A stretch of 64,000 nucleotides of DNA, taken from positions 1,240,001-1,304,000 of the forward strand of contig NZ_CP075185.1 in assembly GCF_020510685.1 (NCBI RefSeq), read 5' to 3'. This stretch comes from Dechloromonas denitrificans (GTDB lineage: Bacteria; Pseudomonadota; Gammaproteobacteria; Burkholderiales; Rhodocyclaceae). Made by a program: the position numbers and the translations under genes. Shown here one piece after another: positions 1-9,504 of the stretch. Position 1 is the first letter of the stretch. Each line of letters starts with the position of its first letter. The notes under the pieces were generated by a model, which saw nothing but the letters and a program-made list of their open reading frames with translations, was not told where the DNA came from and did no database searches.

Positions 1-2
1 CC

Positions 3-3000
3 GTCACCCTGACGATCAACGGCACGGCCTACACCGGCCCGGTGCTGGCCGGCCACACCTTCAGCATCGACGTCCCGGGCAGTGCCCTGGCCGCCGATCC
101 GGACCGCACCATCGACGCCAGCGTGACGACCACCGATGCCGGCGGCAACAGCGCCACCGGCGTCGACACCGAAGGCTACAGCGTCGCCACCGGCAGCCCG
201 AGCGTCGTGGTGAACATCGTCGACCCCGCCCTCAACGTCGCCGACAACGTCTCCACCGTCACCTTCACCTTCAGCGAAGTGCCCTTCGGCTTCACGGCCA
301 TCGACATCATCGCCAGCGGTGGCACGGTCAGCGGCCTGACCGCCACGGCCGACCCCAAGGTGTTCACCGCCACCTTTACGGCGGACCCCGGCTACACCGG
401 CGTGGGCAGCGTCTCGGTCGGCGCCGGCAGCTACAGCAACGCGCTCGGCAACCCGGGCACGGCAGGCAGCGACACGGTCGGCATCGACACCGCCGCGCCG
501 GTCGCCAGCATCACGCTCGACCCGAACATCACGGCCGACGACATCATCAGTGCCGCCGAAGCCGGCCAGACCATCGCCATCACCGGCACGGTCGGCGGCG
601 ACGTCCAGGTCGGCGACACCGTCACCCTGACGATCAACGGCACGGCCTACACCGGCCCGGTGCTGACCGGCCACACCTTCAGCATCGACGTCCCGGGCAG
701 TGCCCTGGCCGCCGATCCGGACCGCACCATCGACGCCAGCGTGACGACCACCGATGCCGGCGGCAACAGCGCCACCGGCGTCGACACCGAAGGCTACAGC
801 GTCGCCACCGGCAGCCCGAGCGTCGTGGTGAACATCGTCGACCCCGCCCTCAACGTCGCCGACAACGTCTCCACCGTCACCTTCACCTTCAGCGAAGTGC
901 CCTTCGGCTTCACGGCCATCGACATCATCGCCAGCGGTGGCACGGTCAGCGGCCTGACCGCCACGGCCGACCCCAAGGTGTTCACCGCCACCTTTACGGC
1001 GGACCCCGGCTACACCGGCGTGGGCAGCGTCTCGGTCGGCGCCGGCAGCTACAGCAACGCGCTCGGCAACCCGGGCACGGCAGGCAGCGACACGGTCGGC
1101 ATCGACACCGCCGCGCCGGTCGCCAGCATCACGCTCGACCCGAACATCACGGCCGACGACATCATCAGTGCCGCCGAAGCCGGCCAGACCATCGCCATCA
1201 CCGGCACGGTCGGCGGCGACGTCCAGGTCGGCGACACCGTCACCCTGACGATCAACGGCACGGCCTACACCGGCCCGGTGCTGGCCGGCCACACCTTCAG
1301 CATCGACGTCCCGGGCAGTGCCCTGGCCGCCGATCCGGACCGCACCATCGACGCCAGCGTGACGACCACCGATGCCGGCGGCAACAGCGCCACCGGCGTC
1401 GACACCGAAGGCTACAGCGTCGCCACCGGCAGCCCGAGCGTCGTGGTGAACATCGTCGACCCCGCCCTCAACGTCGCCGACAACGTCTCCACCGTCACCT
1501 TCACCTTCAGCGAAGTGCCCTTCGGCTTCACGGCCATCGACATCATCGCCAGCGGTGGCACGGTCAGCGGCCTGACCGCCACGGCCGACCCGAAAGTGTT
1601 CACCGCCACCTTTACGGCGGACCCCGGCTACACCGGCGTGGGCAGCGTCTCGGTCGGCACCGGCAGCTACAGCAACGCGCTCGGCAACCCGGGCACGGCA
1701 GGCAGCGACACGGTCGGCATCGACACCGCCGCGCCGGTCGCCAGCATCACGCTCGACCCGAACATCACGGCCGACGACATCATCAGTGCCGCCGAAGCCG
1801 GCCAGACCATCGCCATCACCGGCACGGTCGGCGGCGACGTCCAGGTCGGCGACACCGTCACCCTGACGATCAACGGCACGGCCTACACCGGCCCGGTGCT
1901 GACCGGCCACACCTTCAGCATCGACGTCCCGGGCAGTGCCCTGGCCGCCGATCCGGACCGCACCATCGACGCCAGCGTGACGACCACCGATGCCGGCGGC
2001 AACAGCGCCACCGGCGTCGACACCGAAGGCTACAGCGTCGCCACCGGCAGCCCGAGCGTCGTGGTGAACATCGTCGACCCCGCCCTCAACGTCGCCGACA
2101 ACGTCTCCACCGTCACCTTCACCTTCAGCGAAGTGCCCTTCGGCTTCACGGCCATCGACATCATCGCCAGCGGTGGCACGGTCAGCGGCCTGACCGCCAC
2201 GGCCGACCCCAAGGTGTTCACCGCCACCTTTACGGCGGACCCCGGCTACACCGGCGTGGGCAGCGTCTCGGTCGGCGCCGGCAGCTACAGCAACGCGCTC
2301 GGCAACCCGGGCACGGCAGGCAGCGACACGGTCGGCATCGACACCGCCGCGCCGGTCGCCAGCATCACGCTCGACCCGAACATCACGGCCGACGACATCA
2401 TCAGTGCCGCCGAAGCCGGCCAGACCATCGCCATCACCGGCACGGTCGGCGGCGACGTCCAGGTCGGCGACACCGTCACCCTGACGATCAACGGCACGGC
2501 CTACACCGGCCCGGTGCTGGCCGGCCACACCTTCAGCATCGACGTCCCGGGCAGTGCCCTGGCCGCCGATCCGGACCGCACCATCGACGCCAGCGTGACG
2601 ACCACCGATGCCGGCGGCAACAGCGCCACCGGCGTCGACACCGAAGGCTACAGCGTCGCCACCGGCAGCCCGAGCGTCGTGGTGAACATCGTCGACCCCG
2701 CCCTCAACGTCGCCGACAACGTCTCCACCGTCACCTTCACCTTCAGCGAAGTGCCCTTCGGCTTCACGGCCATCGACATCATCGCCAGCGGTGGCACGGT
2801 CAGCGGCCTGACCGCCACGGCCGACCCGAAAGTGTTCACCGCCACCTTTACGGCGGACCCCGGCTACACCGGCGTGGGCAGCGTCTCGGTCGGCACCGGC
2901 AGCTACAGCAACGCGCTCGGCAACCCGGGCACGGCAGGCAGCGACACGGTCGGCATCGACACCGCCGCGCCGGTCGCCAGCATCACGCTCGACCCGAACA

Positions 3001-3899
3001 TCACGGCCGACGACATCATCAGTGCCGCCGAAGCCGGCCAGACCATCGCCATCACCGGCACGGTCGGCGGCGACGTCCAGGTCGGCGACACCGTCACCCT
3101 GACGATCAACGGCACGGCCTACACCGGCCCGGTGCTGGCCGGCCACACCTTCAGCATCGACGTCCCGGGCAGTGCCCTGGCCGCCGATCCGGACCGCACC
3201 ATCGAGGCCAGCGTGACGACCACCGATGCCGGCGGCAACAGCGCCACCGGCGTCGACACCGAAGGCTACGGCGTCGCCACCGGCAGCCCGAGCGTCGTGG
3301 TGAACATCGTCGACCCCGCGCTCAACGTTGCCGACAACGTCTCCACCGTCACCTTCACCTTCAGCGAAGTGCCCTTCGGCTTCACGGCCATCGACATCGT
3401 CGCCAGCGGTGGTACGGTCAGCGGCCTGACCGCCACGGCCGACCCGAAAGTGTTCACCGCCACCTTTACGGCGGACCCCGGCTACACCGGCGTGGGCAGC
3501 GTCTCGGTCGGCACCGGCAGCTACAGCAACGCGCTCGGCAACCCGGGCACGGCAGGTAGCGACACGGTCGGCATCGACACCGCCGCGCCGGTCGCCAGCA
3601 TCACGCTCGACCCGAACATCACGGCCGACGACATCATCAGTGCCGCCGAAGCCGGCCAGACCATCGCCATCACCGGCACGGTCGGCGGCGACGTCCAGGT
3701 CGGCGACACCGTCACCCTGACGATCAACGGCACGGCCTACACCGGCCCGGTGCTGGCCGGCCACACCTTCAGCATCGACGTCCCGGGCAGCGCCCTGGCC
3801 GCCGATCCGGACCGCACCATCGAGGCCAGCGTGACGACCACCGATGCCGCCGGCAACAGCGCCACCGGCGTCGACACCGAAGGCTACAGCGTCAACACT
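3..3899 (+). repeat. 618-bp in-frame tandem repeats (about 6.3 copies)
   Basis: The same segment recurs every 618 bp (206 codons). For example the ATGSPSVVVN segment begins near 185, 803, 1421, 2039, 2657 and 3275, and GTAYTGPVL occurs seven times. Copies differ by only a few bases: VLT/VLA, SVGAG/SVGTG, and ccc-aag versus ccg-aaa at ADPKVF. The last two copies carry a few more changes (D to E in TIEASV, S to G in GYGV). Each unit appears to hold two Ig-like domains. The array continues past the left edge, so its copy number is unknown. Confidence 0.95.
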
Positions 3900-5468
3900 G
3901 CGGGGACGGCACCGACCCTTTCCGCCAGTTGGGTGGATTACTGGCAGTTCAATGAAGGGGCTGGTGCGTCTACCACGAACTACAATCCGCTCGTCGATCA
4001 GGTTGCGACGATTACCGACAACAACAAGGCGGGCTTGAATCCGGCAGCCGATCTTTCTCCTACCTGGACGACCGGACGAAATGGCTCGACTGCCATCGAA
4101 TTTCATGGTGTGGGTGGGGCTTCGGCACAACGGGATGGCGGTTGGTTGGCGCTTGCCCCGAGTGTGACGGAAGCGCTGGCCGGGCATGCCGCTTCTCAGG
4201 AAGCCGCGTTGTCCTTCTGGATCAAGACGACACAGGTCGGGAGTGGTGTCGGTTGGAATTCGCCGTCGGTCATCGGTACGGAGAACAATGGCTGGATTGC
4301 CGACATCCAGTGGGGGTCAATCAATGCGGCCGGACAGATTGGCCTCGGCATGCGGGATGACGTCGGGGTGATGAGTAGCACGTCAATCAACGATGGTGTG
4401 TGGCACCAGGTTGTTGTCACGCATGATTTTGAAACAGGTGCTACGCGGGTATTCGTGGATGGCGTACTGGAAGCCAGTCGTATATTGAATCCCGGCATCA
4501 TCGTCCCCAACAACTTCCTCGGACTGGGCGTTACTGCGGATGACGGTGGGGCGGCGCACCGCTTCCTCAACGGCACTCTGGAGGACGTTCGGATCTACGA
4601 CCAGACGCTGACGGCGAGCCAGATTCAGGCGATCTACGAGACCGAATTGATGGGCAATCAAAGCAACGTGATTGCCAATGACGGTCAGACGATTCGTTTC
4701 GCCCTGGACGTCCATGATGCGGTCAGTACTGTTTTGTCCGGTCTGGTGAGTGGCACGGTGGTTTCTTCCGGTGCCCATTCCGCTTTGGTCGATGCCTCCG
4801 GCACGGTCGATATTTCCGGATGGAATGCCACCGAAGTGGCGCTCAGTGACTACGGCAGCGGCTCTTACATGATTACGGTAAGCGCCACCAATGCCACCAA
4901 CGGCACGGTCAGCAAACAGCTGTCCGTGGTCAATGACAGCGACTCAGTCGTCGGTACGGCAGCGGCGGATAGTCTGGTCGGCAACGCCAATCACAATGTC
5001 CTGGCCGGTGGCGACGGTAACGATGTGCTGTCCGGGTTGGCTGGCAATGACATGCTGATCGGCGGCGCTGGCGACGACCGGCTGATCGGAGGGGCTGGCA
5101 GCGATGCGCTGACCGGTGGCCTGGGTTCTGATACCTTTGCTTGGTCGTTGGCCGATCAGGGAACAGTGGCCATTCCGGCCCGCGATACGATTACCGACTT
5201 TTCTCCGGCGGCGCAAGCGGCTGGCGGCGATGTGCTCGATCTGCGCGATCTGCTGCCGAGTGCGACCGATGCGGCGACGCTCGACAACTATCTGAACTTC
5301 TCCAAATCGGGTCTCGATACGGTGATCGATGTCCGCCCGACCGGGGCGGCCGGTGGCGTTACGCAGCAGATCGTGCTGTCCAACGTCGATCTGACGGCGA
5401 GCGGTACGCTCAACGATGTGGCGATCATTCAGGACCTGCTGACCAAGGGCAAGCTGCTGACCGACTGA
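3..5468 (+). CDS. Giant RTX-type repetitive adhesin, C-terminal part (5' end outside window)
   Basis: The frame is open from the first bases, so the gene starts upstream; about 1,821 residues are visible. Residues up to about 1,300 are 206-residue Ig-like repeats that are almost identical to each other. They are followed by a LamG/concanavalin-like domain (about 3,930-4,650 on the DNA: WQFNEGAG, then WHQVVVTHD and LEDVRIYD motifs). Next come Ca2+-binding RTX nonapeptides of the form GGxGxDxL (about 4,960-5,130) and a C-terminal domain typical of type I secreted proteins (DTITDFSP, LDLRDLL). In known families this arrangement is a T1SS-exported surface adhesin for attachment or biofilm. No transporter genes are visible here; they may lie upstream. 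A perfect hairpin terminator follows the stop codon. Confidence 0.9.
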   Translation, partial: VTLTINGTAYTGPVLAGHTFSIDVPGSALAADPDRTIDASVTTTDAGGNSATGVDTEGYSVATGSPSVVVNIVDPALNVADNVSTVTFTFSEVPFGFTAIDIIASGGTVSGLTATADPKVFTATFTADPGYTGVGSVSVGAGSYSNALGNPGTAGSDTVGIDTAAPVASITLDPNITADDIISAAEAGQTIAITGTVGGDVQVGDTVTLTINGTAYTGPVLTGHTFSIDVPGSALAADPDRTIDASVTTTDAGGNSATGVDTEGYSVATGSPSVVVNIVDPALNVADNVSTVTFTFSEVPFGFTAIDIIASGGTVSGLTATADPKVFTATFTADPGYTGVGSVSVGAGSYSNALGNPGTAGSDTVGIDTAAPVASITLDPNITADDIISAAEAGQTIAITGTVGGDVQVGDTVTLTINGTAYTGPVLAGHTFSIDVPGSALAADPDRTIDASVTTTDAGGNSATGVDTEGYSVATGSPSVVVNIVDPALNVADNVSTVTFTFSEVPFGFTAIDIIASGGTVSGLTATADPKVFTATFTADPGYTGVGSVSVGTGSYSNALGNPGTAGSDTVGIDTAAPVASITLDPNITADDIISAAEAGQTIAITGTVGGDVQVGDTVTLTINGTAYTGPVLTGHTFSIDVPGSALAADPDRTIDASVTTTDAGGNSATGVDTEGYSVATGSPSVVVNIVDPALNVADNVSTVTFTFSEVPFGFTAIDIIASGGTVSGLTATADPKVFTATFTADPGYTGVGSVSVGAGSYSNALGNPGTAGSDTVGIDTAAPVASITLDPNITADDIISAAEAGQTIAITGTVGGDVQVGDTVTLTINGTAYTGPVLAGHTFSIDVPGSALAADPDRTIDASVTTTDAGGNSATGVDTEGYSVATGSPSVVVNIVDPALNVADNVSTVTFTFSEVPFGFTAIDIIASGGTVSGLTATADPKVFTATFTADPGYTGVGSVSVGTGSYSNALGNPGTAGSDTVGIDTAAPVASITLDPNITADDIISAAEAGQTIAITGTVGGDVQVGDTVTLTINGTAYTGPVLAGHTFSIDVPGSALAADPDRTIEASVTTTDAGGNSATGVDTEGYGVATGSPSVVVNIVDPALNVADNVSTVTFTFSEVPFGFTAIDIVASGGTVSGLTATADPKVFTATFTADPGYTGVGSVSVGTGSYSNALGNPGTAGSDTVGIDTAAPVASITLDPNITADDIISAAEAGQTIAITGTVGGDVQVGDTVTLTINGTAYTGPVLAGHTFSIDVPGSALAADPDRTIEASVTTTDAAGNSATGVDTEGYSVNTAGTAPTLSASWVDYWQFNEGAGASTTNYNPLVDQVATITDNNKAGLNPAADLSPTWTTGRNGSTAIEFHGVGGASAQRDGGWLALAPSVTEALAGHAASQEAALSFWIKTTQVGSGVGWNSPSVIGTENNGWIADIQWGSINAAGQIGLGMRDDVGVMSSTSINDGVWHQVVVTHDFETGATRVFVDGVLEASRILNPGIIVPNNFLGLGVTADDGGAAHRFLNGTLEDVRIYDQTLTASQIQAIYETELMGNQSNVIANDGQTIRFALDVHDAVSTVLSGLVSGTVVSSGAHSALVDASGTVDISGWNATEVALSDYGSGSYMITVSATNATNGTVSKQLSVVNDSDSVVGTAAADSLVGNANHNVLAGGDGNDVLSGLAGNDMLIGGAGDDRLIGGAGSDALTGGLGSDTFAWSLADQGTVAIPARDTITDFSPAAQAAGGDVLDLRDLLPSATDAATLDNYLNFSKSGLDTVIDVRPTGAAGGVTQQIVLSNVDLTASGTLNDVAIIQDLLTKGKLLTD

Positions 5469-5487
5469 TGGACCGCGCCAAAGCATG

Positions 5488-5515
5488 AAAAAGGGGCGGT
5501 TTTCCGCCCCTTTTT
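5488..5515. terminator. Bidirectional rho-independent terminator
   Basis: A perfect 12-bp stem (aaaaaggggcgg / ccgccccttttt) has a tttt loop. It carries a T-run on either strand and lies between the adhesin stop (5468, plus) and the Crp/Fnr regulator stop (5536, minus), so it can serve both convergent genes. Confidence 0.9.
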
Positions 5516-5535
5516 GCTGCGTGCCGTGCCTCGCT

Positions 5536-6228
5536 CTACTCGTGCTTGCGCAGATTGGCGACGCAGGGAATGTGGATTTTCCGTCCCTCGACGACGATCA
5601 GCCCGAGTTCGGTCAGTTCGTGCAGGATGCGCGAAAAATGTTCCTGGGTCAGGTTGAGACGGGAGGCGATGACGCCCTTGTTGGTCGGCAGGGTGATTGC
5701 GACGTTGGTACCCTTGAGGTCCTCATCCGGCAGTTCGCGCAGCAGGTAGCCGATGATGCGCTGTTTGCCGGAGTGCAGCGAATAGGATTCGACATCGCTC
5801 ATCAGTTCGTGCAGACGCATTGCCATGCCGGCCAGCATCTTGCGGCACAGGTTGTGGTCGCGCTGCAATTCCTCGAAGACCGCCGCTTTCGAGACATGCA
5901 GCAGCAGCGAGTCGGTCAGTGCCTGGGCAAAGACGATGTAGGGTTTTTCCAGGAACATCAGCGCTTCGCCAAAACTTTGGCCCTGGGTCAGGATTTCAAC
6001 GACTTTTTCGGTGCCTTGCGACGAGGTGAAGGCCAGCTTGACCTGACCATAGACCAGCAGATGGAAGCCGTTGCAGGGATCACCCTTGTGGAACAGGATG
6101 TCGCCCTTGCTGGCGTGGCTTTCCCGGGTCGAGCGGGCGATGCGGGCGATTTCTTCGGCAGCCAGGCCGTTGAACAGTGGAACGTGGGTTAAAAGGGCCT
6201 CGATATTGATCGGGTGATTAGCCTGCAT
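5536..6228 (-). CDS. Crp/Fnr-family regulator, Dnr-like, of the nor cluster
   Basis: A 230-residue protein with an N-terminal cyclic-nucleotide-like beta-barrel (LFHKGDPCNGFHLLVYGQVKL, GQSFGEALMF) and a C-terminal winged helix (TLPTNKGVIASRLNLTQ). The recognition helix has the ExxSR pattern (QEHFSR) of Fnr/Dnr proteins, which read TTGA half-sites, not the RExxxGR pattern of Crp. It lacks the N-terminal Cys cluster of Fnr, so a [4Fe-4S] oxygen sensor is unlikely; an NO-sensing Dnr/NnrR role is inferred from its place just downstream of norD. I chose the ATG at 6228 because GAGG lies about 11 bases upstream. An ATG at 6267 would add 13 residues but has no ribosome-binding site. Confidence 0.85.
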   Translation of the reverse strand: MQANHPINIEALLTHVPLFNGLAAEEIARIARSTRESHASKGDILFHKGDPCNGFHLLVYGQVKLAFTSSQGTEKVVEILTQGQSFGEALMFLEKPYIVFAQALTDSLLLHVSKAAVFEELQRDHNLCRKMLAGMAMRLHELMSDVESYSLHSGKQRIIGYLLRELPDEDLKGTNVAITLPTNKGVIASRLNLTQEHFSRILHELTELGLIVVEGRKIHIPCVANLRKHE

Positions 6229-6299
6229 GTAGTTTGCTGCCTCAAAGTGACCGGCCGATGGTGGCATCGGGCTAGTTCAGCAGCAATACGACGTAGGGA

Positions 6300-8138
6300 C
6301 TAATCCCTAGTCAATTGGGCGTAGAGCAGGGGCAGGCGGCGCGGTAGTTCCTCCGGCTTGCGGATGACGCAAAAACCGGCCGGGCCGAACAGGTAGGGCA
6401 GGTAGGTCCCGGCCTCGCGGTCGATGGTCACGCAGAACGGCGTCAGCCCCATGCGCCGGGCCTCATAGACGGCCATCCGGGTGTCTTCGATGCCGTAGCG
6501 CGAATCGTAGAGATCGAGATCGTTCGGCTTGCCGTCGGTAATGATCAGCAGCAACCGGCGGCCGGCCTGCTGTTCGTAGAGGATGCTCGCTGCCTGACGC
6601 AGCGCGGCACCCATCCGGGTGTAGAAGCCGGGCTTGATGGCCAGGATGCGGGCGCGGGCGGCGTCGTCGTAACGGCCGTTGAAATCCTTGAGCAGATGAA
6701 AGCGGATGTTCTGCCGGCGCAGCGACGAAAAGCCGTAGATGCCGAAGCGGTCGCCGGTGGCGGTCATCGCCTCGGAAAAGAGCAGCAGCGAATCGCGGAT
6801 GACATCGACGATGCGGTGGGTGTCGGAAATCCAGGCATCGGTGGACATCGACAGGTCGGCCAGCAGCAGGCAGGCCAGATCGCGCTCGCAGCGGGCCTGG
6901 GCGAGATAGCCGCCGGTTTCCGGCGTATGGCCGGAGTGGCGGTCGGCGTGGTTGCGGACACAGGCATCGACATCGAGTTCGGCGCCGTCCGGCTGCGCTT
7001 TCAGCCAGCGCCGTTGCGGCGCGAGGGCGGCGAACTGGCCGCGCAGCTTCCTGGCGGTGGCCGCCAGTTCGGGCGGCAAGGCGGCCCGCCCGGCATCGTG
7101 GGCGATCATCGGCTGTAGATGGCAGTGTTTCGGCAGCAGCAGTGCCTTGCGGTAATCCCATTCCGGCAGCGCGATACCGGGGCCGATCGGCGTGTCATCC
7201 TCGGCGGCGGAGGGCAGGTCGAGGTCGAACTTGACGCGGGAAACGGCGGTCTGGCCGTCGCGGGTCAGCGACAGCTTGTCGAGATCGTTGGCGACATTGC
7301 GGGCGTTCGGATCTTCGTCGTCGTCGTAGGCCCGGTTGACCCGCACGTACTCGGCCCAGGTCGGCAGGCTTTCGGCGCGGAAACTGGCGAGCATCGGCGC
7401 CTTGTTGTCCGGCGTCTCGACCTGTTCAGCCTTGTGGGCATCTTTACCCGGCTCGGAACTGCTGCTGCCTTCCGGCGGCAGATGCTCGCCAGGGTCGGCA
7501 ACCTGGCCGGTGACAGGCGCCTCGGCGGCGATCAGCCAGAGCAGTACCGGCTGCGGCGGTCTGGACTGGCGGGAATTCAGCGGCGGCAGGCCATCGACCG
7601 AGGCCGGTTCGAGCAGGGCCTGGCGGATGGCCGATTCCTGGGCCGCTTCGTCGGCTTGCAGTTCGGCTGGGGCGATGCGGGCGGCCAGATGGGCGGCGAC
7701 CAGTCGGCTATAGCGGGCGGCCAGTCCCGGGTAGTTGGACAGCGCGGCCTGGCTGGCGCGCTGGTTGCGGATGAACCACGGCTGCTCGGGAGCGACGTCG
7801 CTGGCGGCAAGGGCGGCCAGCCACAGATAAAGATCGCGATTCAGCGTCTTGTCGGGAAAAGCGGTGATTTCCGGCGGCAGGCGCAGGGTTTCGGCATCGC
7901 GCCGGGCCAGCGCCTGTTTCTCGCCGGTGCCGGCCAGCCGCTGCAGCCAGCGCCGTCGGGCACCGTGCGTTTCAGCCGTCGCCGCTGCGACCTTCAGGCC
8001 GGGGTCGCCACCGAAGGCACGAAACAGGATGCCGACGGTCTTTTCGACTTCGGCCAGTTTGACGGCTGCTTCCGGGTAGTGCCCGGCGGCGGTGCGGGTG
8101 ACCCAGTTGTGCCAGACTTTTCCGACGAATTCTTCCAT
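6300..8138 (-). CDS. norD: Nitric oxide reductase activation protein NorD
   Basis: A 612-residue protein whose C-terminal third (about residues 425-600) is a von Willebrand factor A domain with the MIDAS motif DLSMSTD and the later ITDGKPND segment. NorD works with the AAA+ ATPase NorQ to insert or activate the non-haem iron of cytochrome-c nitric oxide reductase. The long acidic/proline-rich middle part is normal for the family. The start codon lies two bases after the stop of the upstream polyferredoxin, so it is the last nor gene of the norE-led unit. The Crp/Fnr regulator follows. Confidence 0.95.
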   Translation of the reverse strand: MEEFVGKVWHNWVTRTAAGHYPEAAVKLAEVEKTVGILFRAFGGDPGLKVAAATAETHGARRRWLQRLAGTGEKQALARRDAETLRLPPEITAFPDKTLNRDLYLWLAALAASDVAPEQPWFIRNQRASQAALSNYPGLAARYSRLVAAHLAARIAPAELQADEAAQESAIRQALLEPASVDGLPPLNSRQSRPPQPVLLWLIAAEAPVTGQVADPGEHLPPEGSSSSEPGKDAHKAEQVETPDNKAPMLASFRAESLPTWAEYVRVNRAYDDDEDPNARNVANDLDKLSLTRDGQTAVSRVKFDLDLPSAAEDDTPIGPGIALPEWDYRKALLLPKHCHLQPMIAHDAGRAALPPELAATARKLRGQFAALAPQRRWLKAQPDGAELDVDACVRNHADRHSGHTPETGGYLAQARCERDLACLLLADLSMSTDAWISDTHRIVDVIRDSLLLFSEAMTATGDRFGIYGFSSLRRQNIRFHLLKDFNGRYDDAARARILAIKPGFYTRMGAALRQAASILYEQQAGRRLLLIITDGKPNDLDLYDSRYGIEDTRMAVYEARRMGLTPFCVTIDREAGTYLPYLFGPAGFCVIRKPEELPRRLPLLYAQLTRD

Positions 8139-8140
8139 AT

Positions 8141-9112
8141 CTATATTTTCCCGCCCGCGTCTTCGTCGGTATTTGATAGAACCGAAAAACGCGCCTCATT
8201 GCGCCGCGCTTCGTCGTTCTTCACCCAATGCAACAAGGCGCCGTTCGGGTTGTCCTTGTTGACCGTGCCGCAGGCCGACAGGCACTGGCCGCATTGCGTG
8301 CAGGCAAACATCCAGCGCTTGACGTTGCGCGGTTTCAGCCGCATCGGGCAGACCGCGTCGCAGGCCGAACCCTTGCCGTCGAGACAGGAGGCGCAGTCGG
8401 TCAGTCGTTCGCGTTCGAAACCGACGACCATCGCCTGCTTGTTGCCCATCCAGGCGAAGCTTTGGAAGATGCCGATGGCGCAGGCGTAGCGGCAGAACAG
8501 GTGGCGGGCGAAAAGGAATTCGAGGCTCAGTACCGTCGTCGCGGCGCTGAGGAAAATCACTTCGCCGCGGTACAGCGTGCCGGTGAGCAGGCCGCCATAA
8601 ACCTGAAACGGCGGCATCAGGTAAGTCAGCCCGACGACCGCCCAGGCGAAGGCGAAGCCGATGGCCGCCGGGACGACCAGCAGCCAATAGCGTTTGTCGC
8701 GCCGGGCCGGGCTGCCATCCGGTTCCCAGGGCGGCGTCTTGTTGCGGTCCCAGACCGAATGCTTGCCGGTGGCGGCGAGCATCAGCCGGTTGATCGTTTC
8801 GACCACCGAAAAATGCGGGCACAGCCAGCCGCAGTACAGCCGGCCCCATTTCCAGGCGACCCCGACGATCAGCGCCAAGGTGCCGAGGACCGGCAGGAAC
8901 AGATACAGGACGAGGTTGAGCGCCGCCGCCCCGGCATCGACCCGGCCGGCGATCAGGTCGTCGATGCCGAGGTGCCAGGGCATGGTCAGGAAGTAGGCGT
9001 GCTTTTCGGTCAGGTCGTAACGGAAAAGGTCGAAAATCGGCGTCAGCGTGAAGAGCGCAAAGAAACCGATTTGCGCCAGCACCCGGTAGCGCTGCAGGGC
9101 CGGCTTGCTCAC
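8141..9112 (-). CDS. Membrane polyferredoxin (NapH/NosR/CcoG-like) in the nor cluster
   Basis: About 323 residues. The sequence shows several membrane segments, two paired Cys motifs typical of the NapH/CcoG/NosR membrane-ferredoxin fold (RLYCGWLCPH and HLFCRYACAIG), then two cytoplasmic 4Fe-4S motifs (CASC...CDAVCP and CTQCGQCLSACG). It should move electrons between the quinone pool or a soluble donor and a periplasmic or maturation partner; the exact partner is unknown. I chose a GTG start at 9112 because it overlaps the previous stop (GTGA) and protein-like sequence begins there (VSKPALQRYRVL). The longer reading to 9391 translates the neighbouring gene out of frame. Confidence 0.8.
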   Translation of the reverse strand: MSKPALQRYRVLAQIGFFALFTLTPIFDLFRYDLTEKHAYFLTMPWHLGIDDLIAGRVDAGAAALNLVLYLFLPVLGTLALIVGVAWKWGRLYCGWLCPHFSVVETINRLMLAATGKHSVWDRNKTPPWEPDGSPARRDKRYWLLVVPAAIGFAFAWAVVGLTYLMPPFQVYGGLLTGTLYRGEVIFLSAATTVLSLEFLFARHLFCRYACAIGIFQSFAWMGNKQAMVVGFERERLTDCASCLDGKGSACDAVCPMRLKPRNVKRWMFACTQCGQCLSACGTVNKDNPNGALLHWVKNDEARRNEARFSVLSNTDEDAGGKI

Positions 9113-9504
9113 TTGAGGGAGGGGCCGATCAGCGGGAAGCGCCAGACTTGCCCGGCCATTGCCTTGGCCAGCCCGAACATGCCGAACATGACCAGGGTCG
9201 AGTGGAAGCAGGTGAAATAGAGGATGACGACGACCCAGGTCCATTCCCAGTGCAGGCCGCCGACGGCCAGGAAGATGGCGGTCAGCGCGACGATCAGGAT
9301 GCCGCCGTACAGGCTGACGAAGGTGGTTTGCTTGAGATGTTGCCGGGCGAGCGGCGCAGCGCTGTCCTTGTTCTTGCGCCACAGCCACCACAGCACGCCG
9401 AAGGCGATGCCTGGCGCGACCAGCAGGTTGGCCAGGTAGAGCGCTTCGGCGAGGATGGCCAGGGTCTGGCCATCGGCTGCCGGTTTATCGGCCGAAAGTG
9501 GCAT
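9109..9504 (-). CDS. Small membrane protein of the nor cluster, function unknown
   Basis: A 131-residue protein with three likely membrane helices (around ALYLANLLVAPGIAFGVLW, SLYGGILIVALTAIFLAV and WVVVILYFTCFHSTLVMFG). I do not recognise a family with certainty. It starts inside the end of norQ (20-bp overlap) and its stop overlaps the GTG of the polyferredoxin gene. Such tight coupling suggests it acts with the polyferredoxin, perhaps as a membrane partner or anchor. The two appear to be a unit inserted between norQ and norD. Confidence 0.75.
   Translation of the reverse strand: MPLSADKPAADGQTLAILAEALYLANLLVAPGIAFGVLWWLWRKNKDSAAPLARQHLKQTTFVSLYGGILIVALTAIFLAVGGLHWEWTWVVVILYFTCFHSTLVMFGMFGLAKAMAGQVWRFPLIGPSLK

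Noticed and set aside
176..3733. Repeated minus-strand frames of 65 and 70 codons through the adhesin
   Set aside because: They are mirror frames of the 618-bp repeats, recur with the same period, and have no ribosome-binding sites or protein-like composition.
3..3899. Regular repeats as a possible CRISPR array
   Set aside because: The unit is 618 bp, in frame, without unique spacers; it encodes Ig-like domains.
4944..5486. 180-codon minus-strand frame under the RTX region
   Set aside because: It mirrors the GGxGxD repeats and has no support of its own.
6300..6314. TTGACTAGGGATTA near the norD stop as a Dnr box for the regulator gene
   Set aside because: Only about 8 of 14 bases match the nor boxes, the orientation differs and no -10 element fits.
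7119..8489. 456-codon plus-strand frame opposite norD and the polyferredoxin gene
   Set aside because: It is antisense to two well-supported genes and has shadow-frame composition.
8196..8849. 217-codon frame within the polyferredoxin gene
   Set aside because: Arg/Pro/His-rich out-of-frame translation; the Cys-motif frame is clearly the real one.
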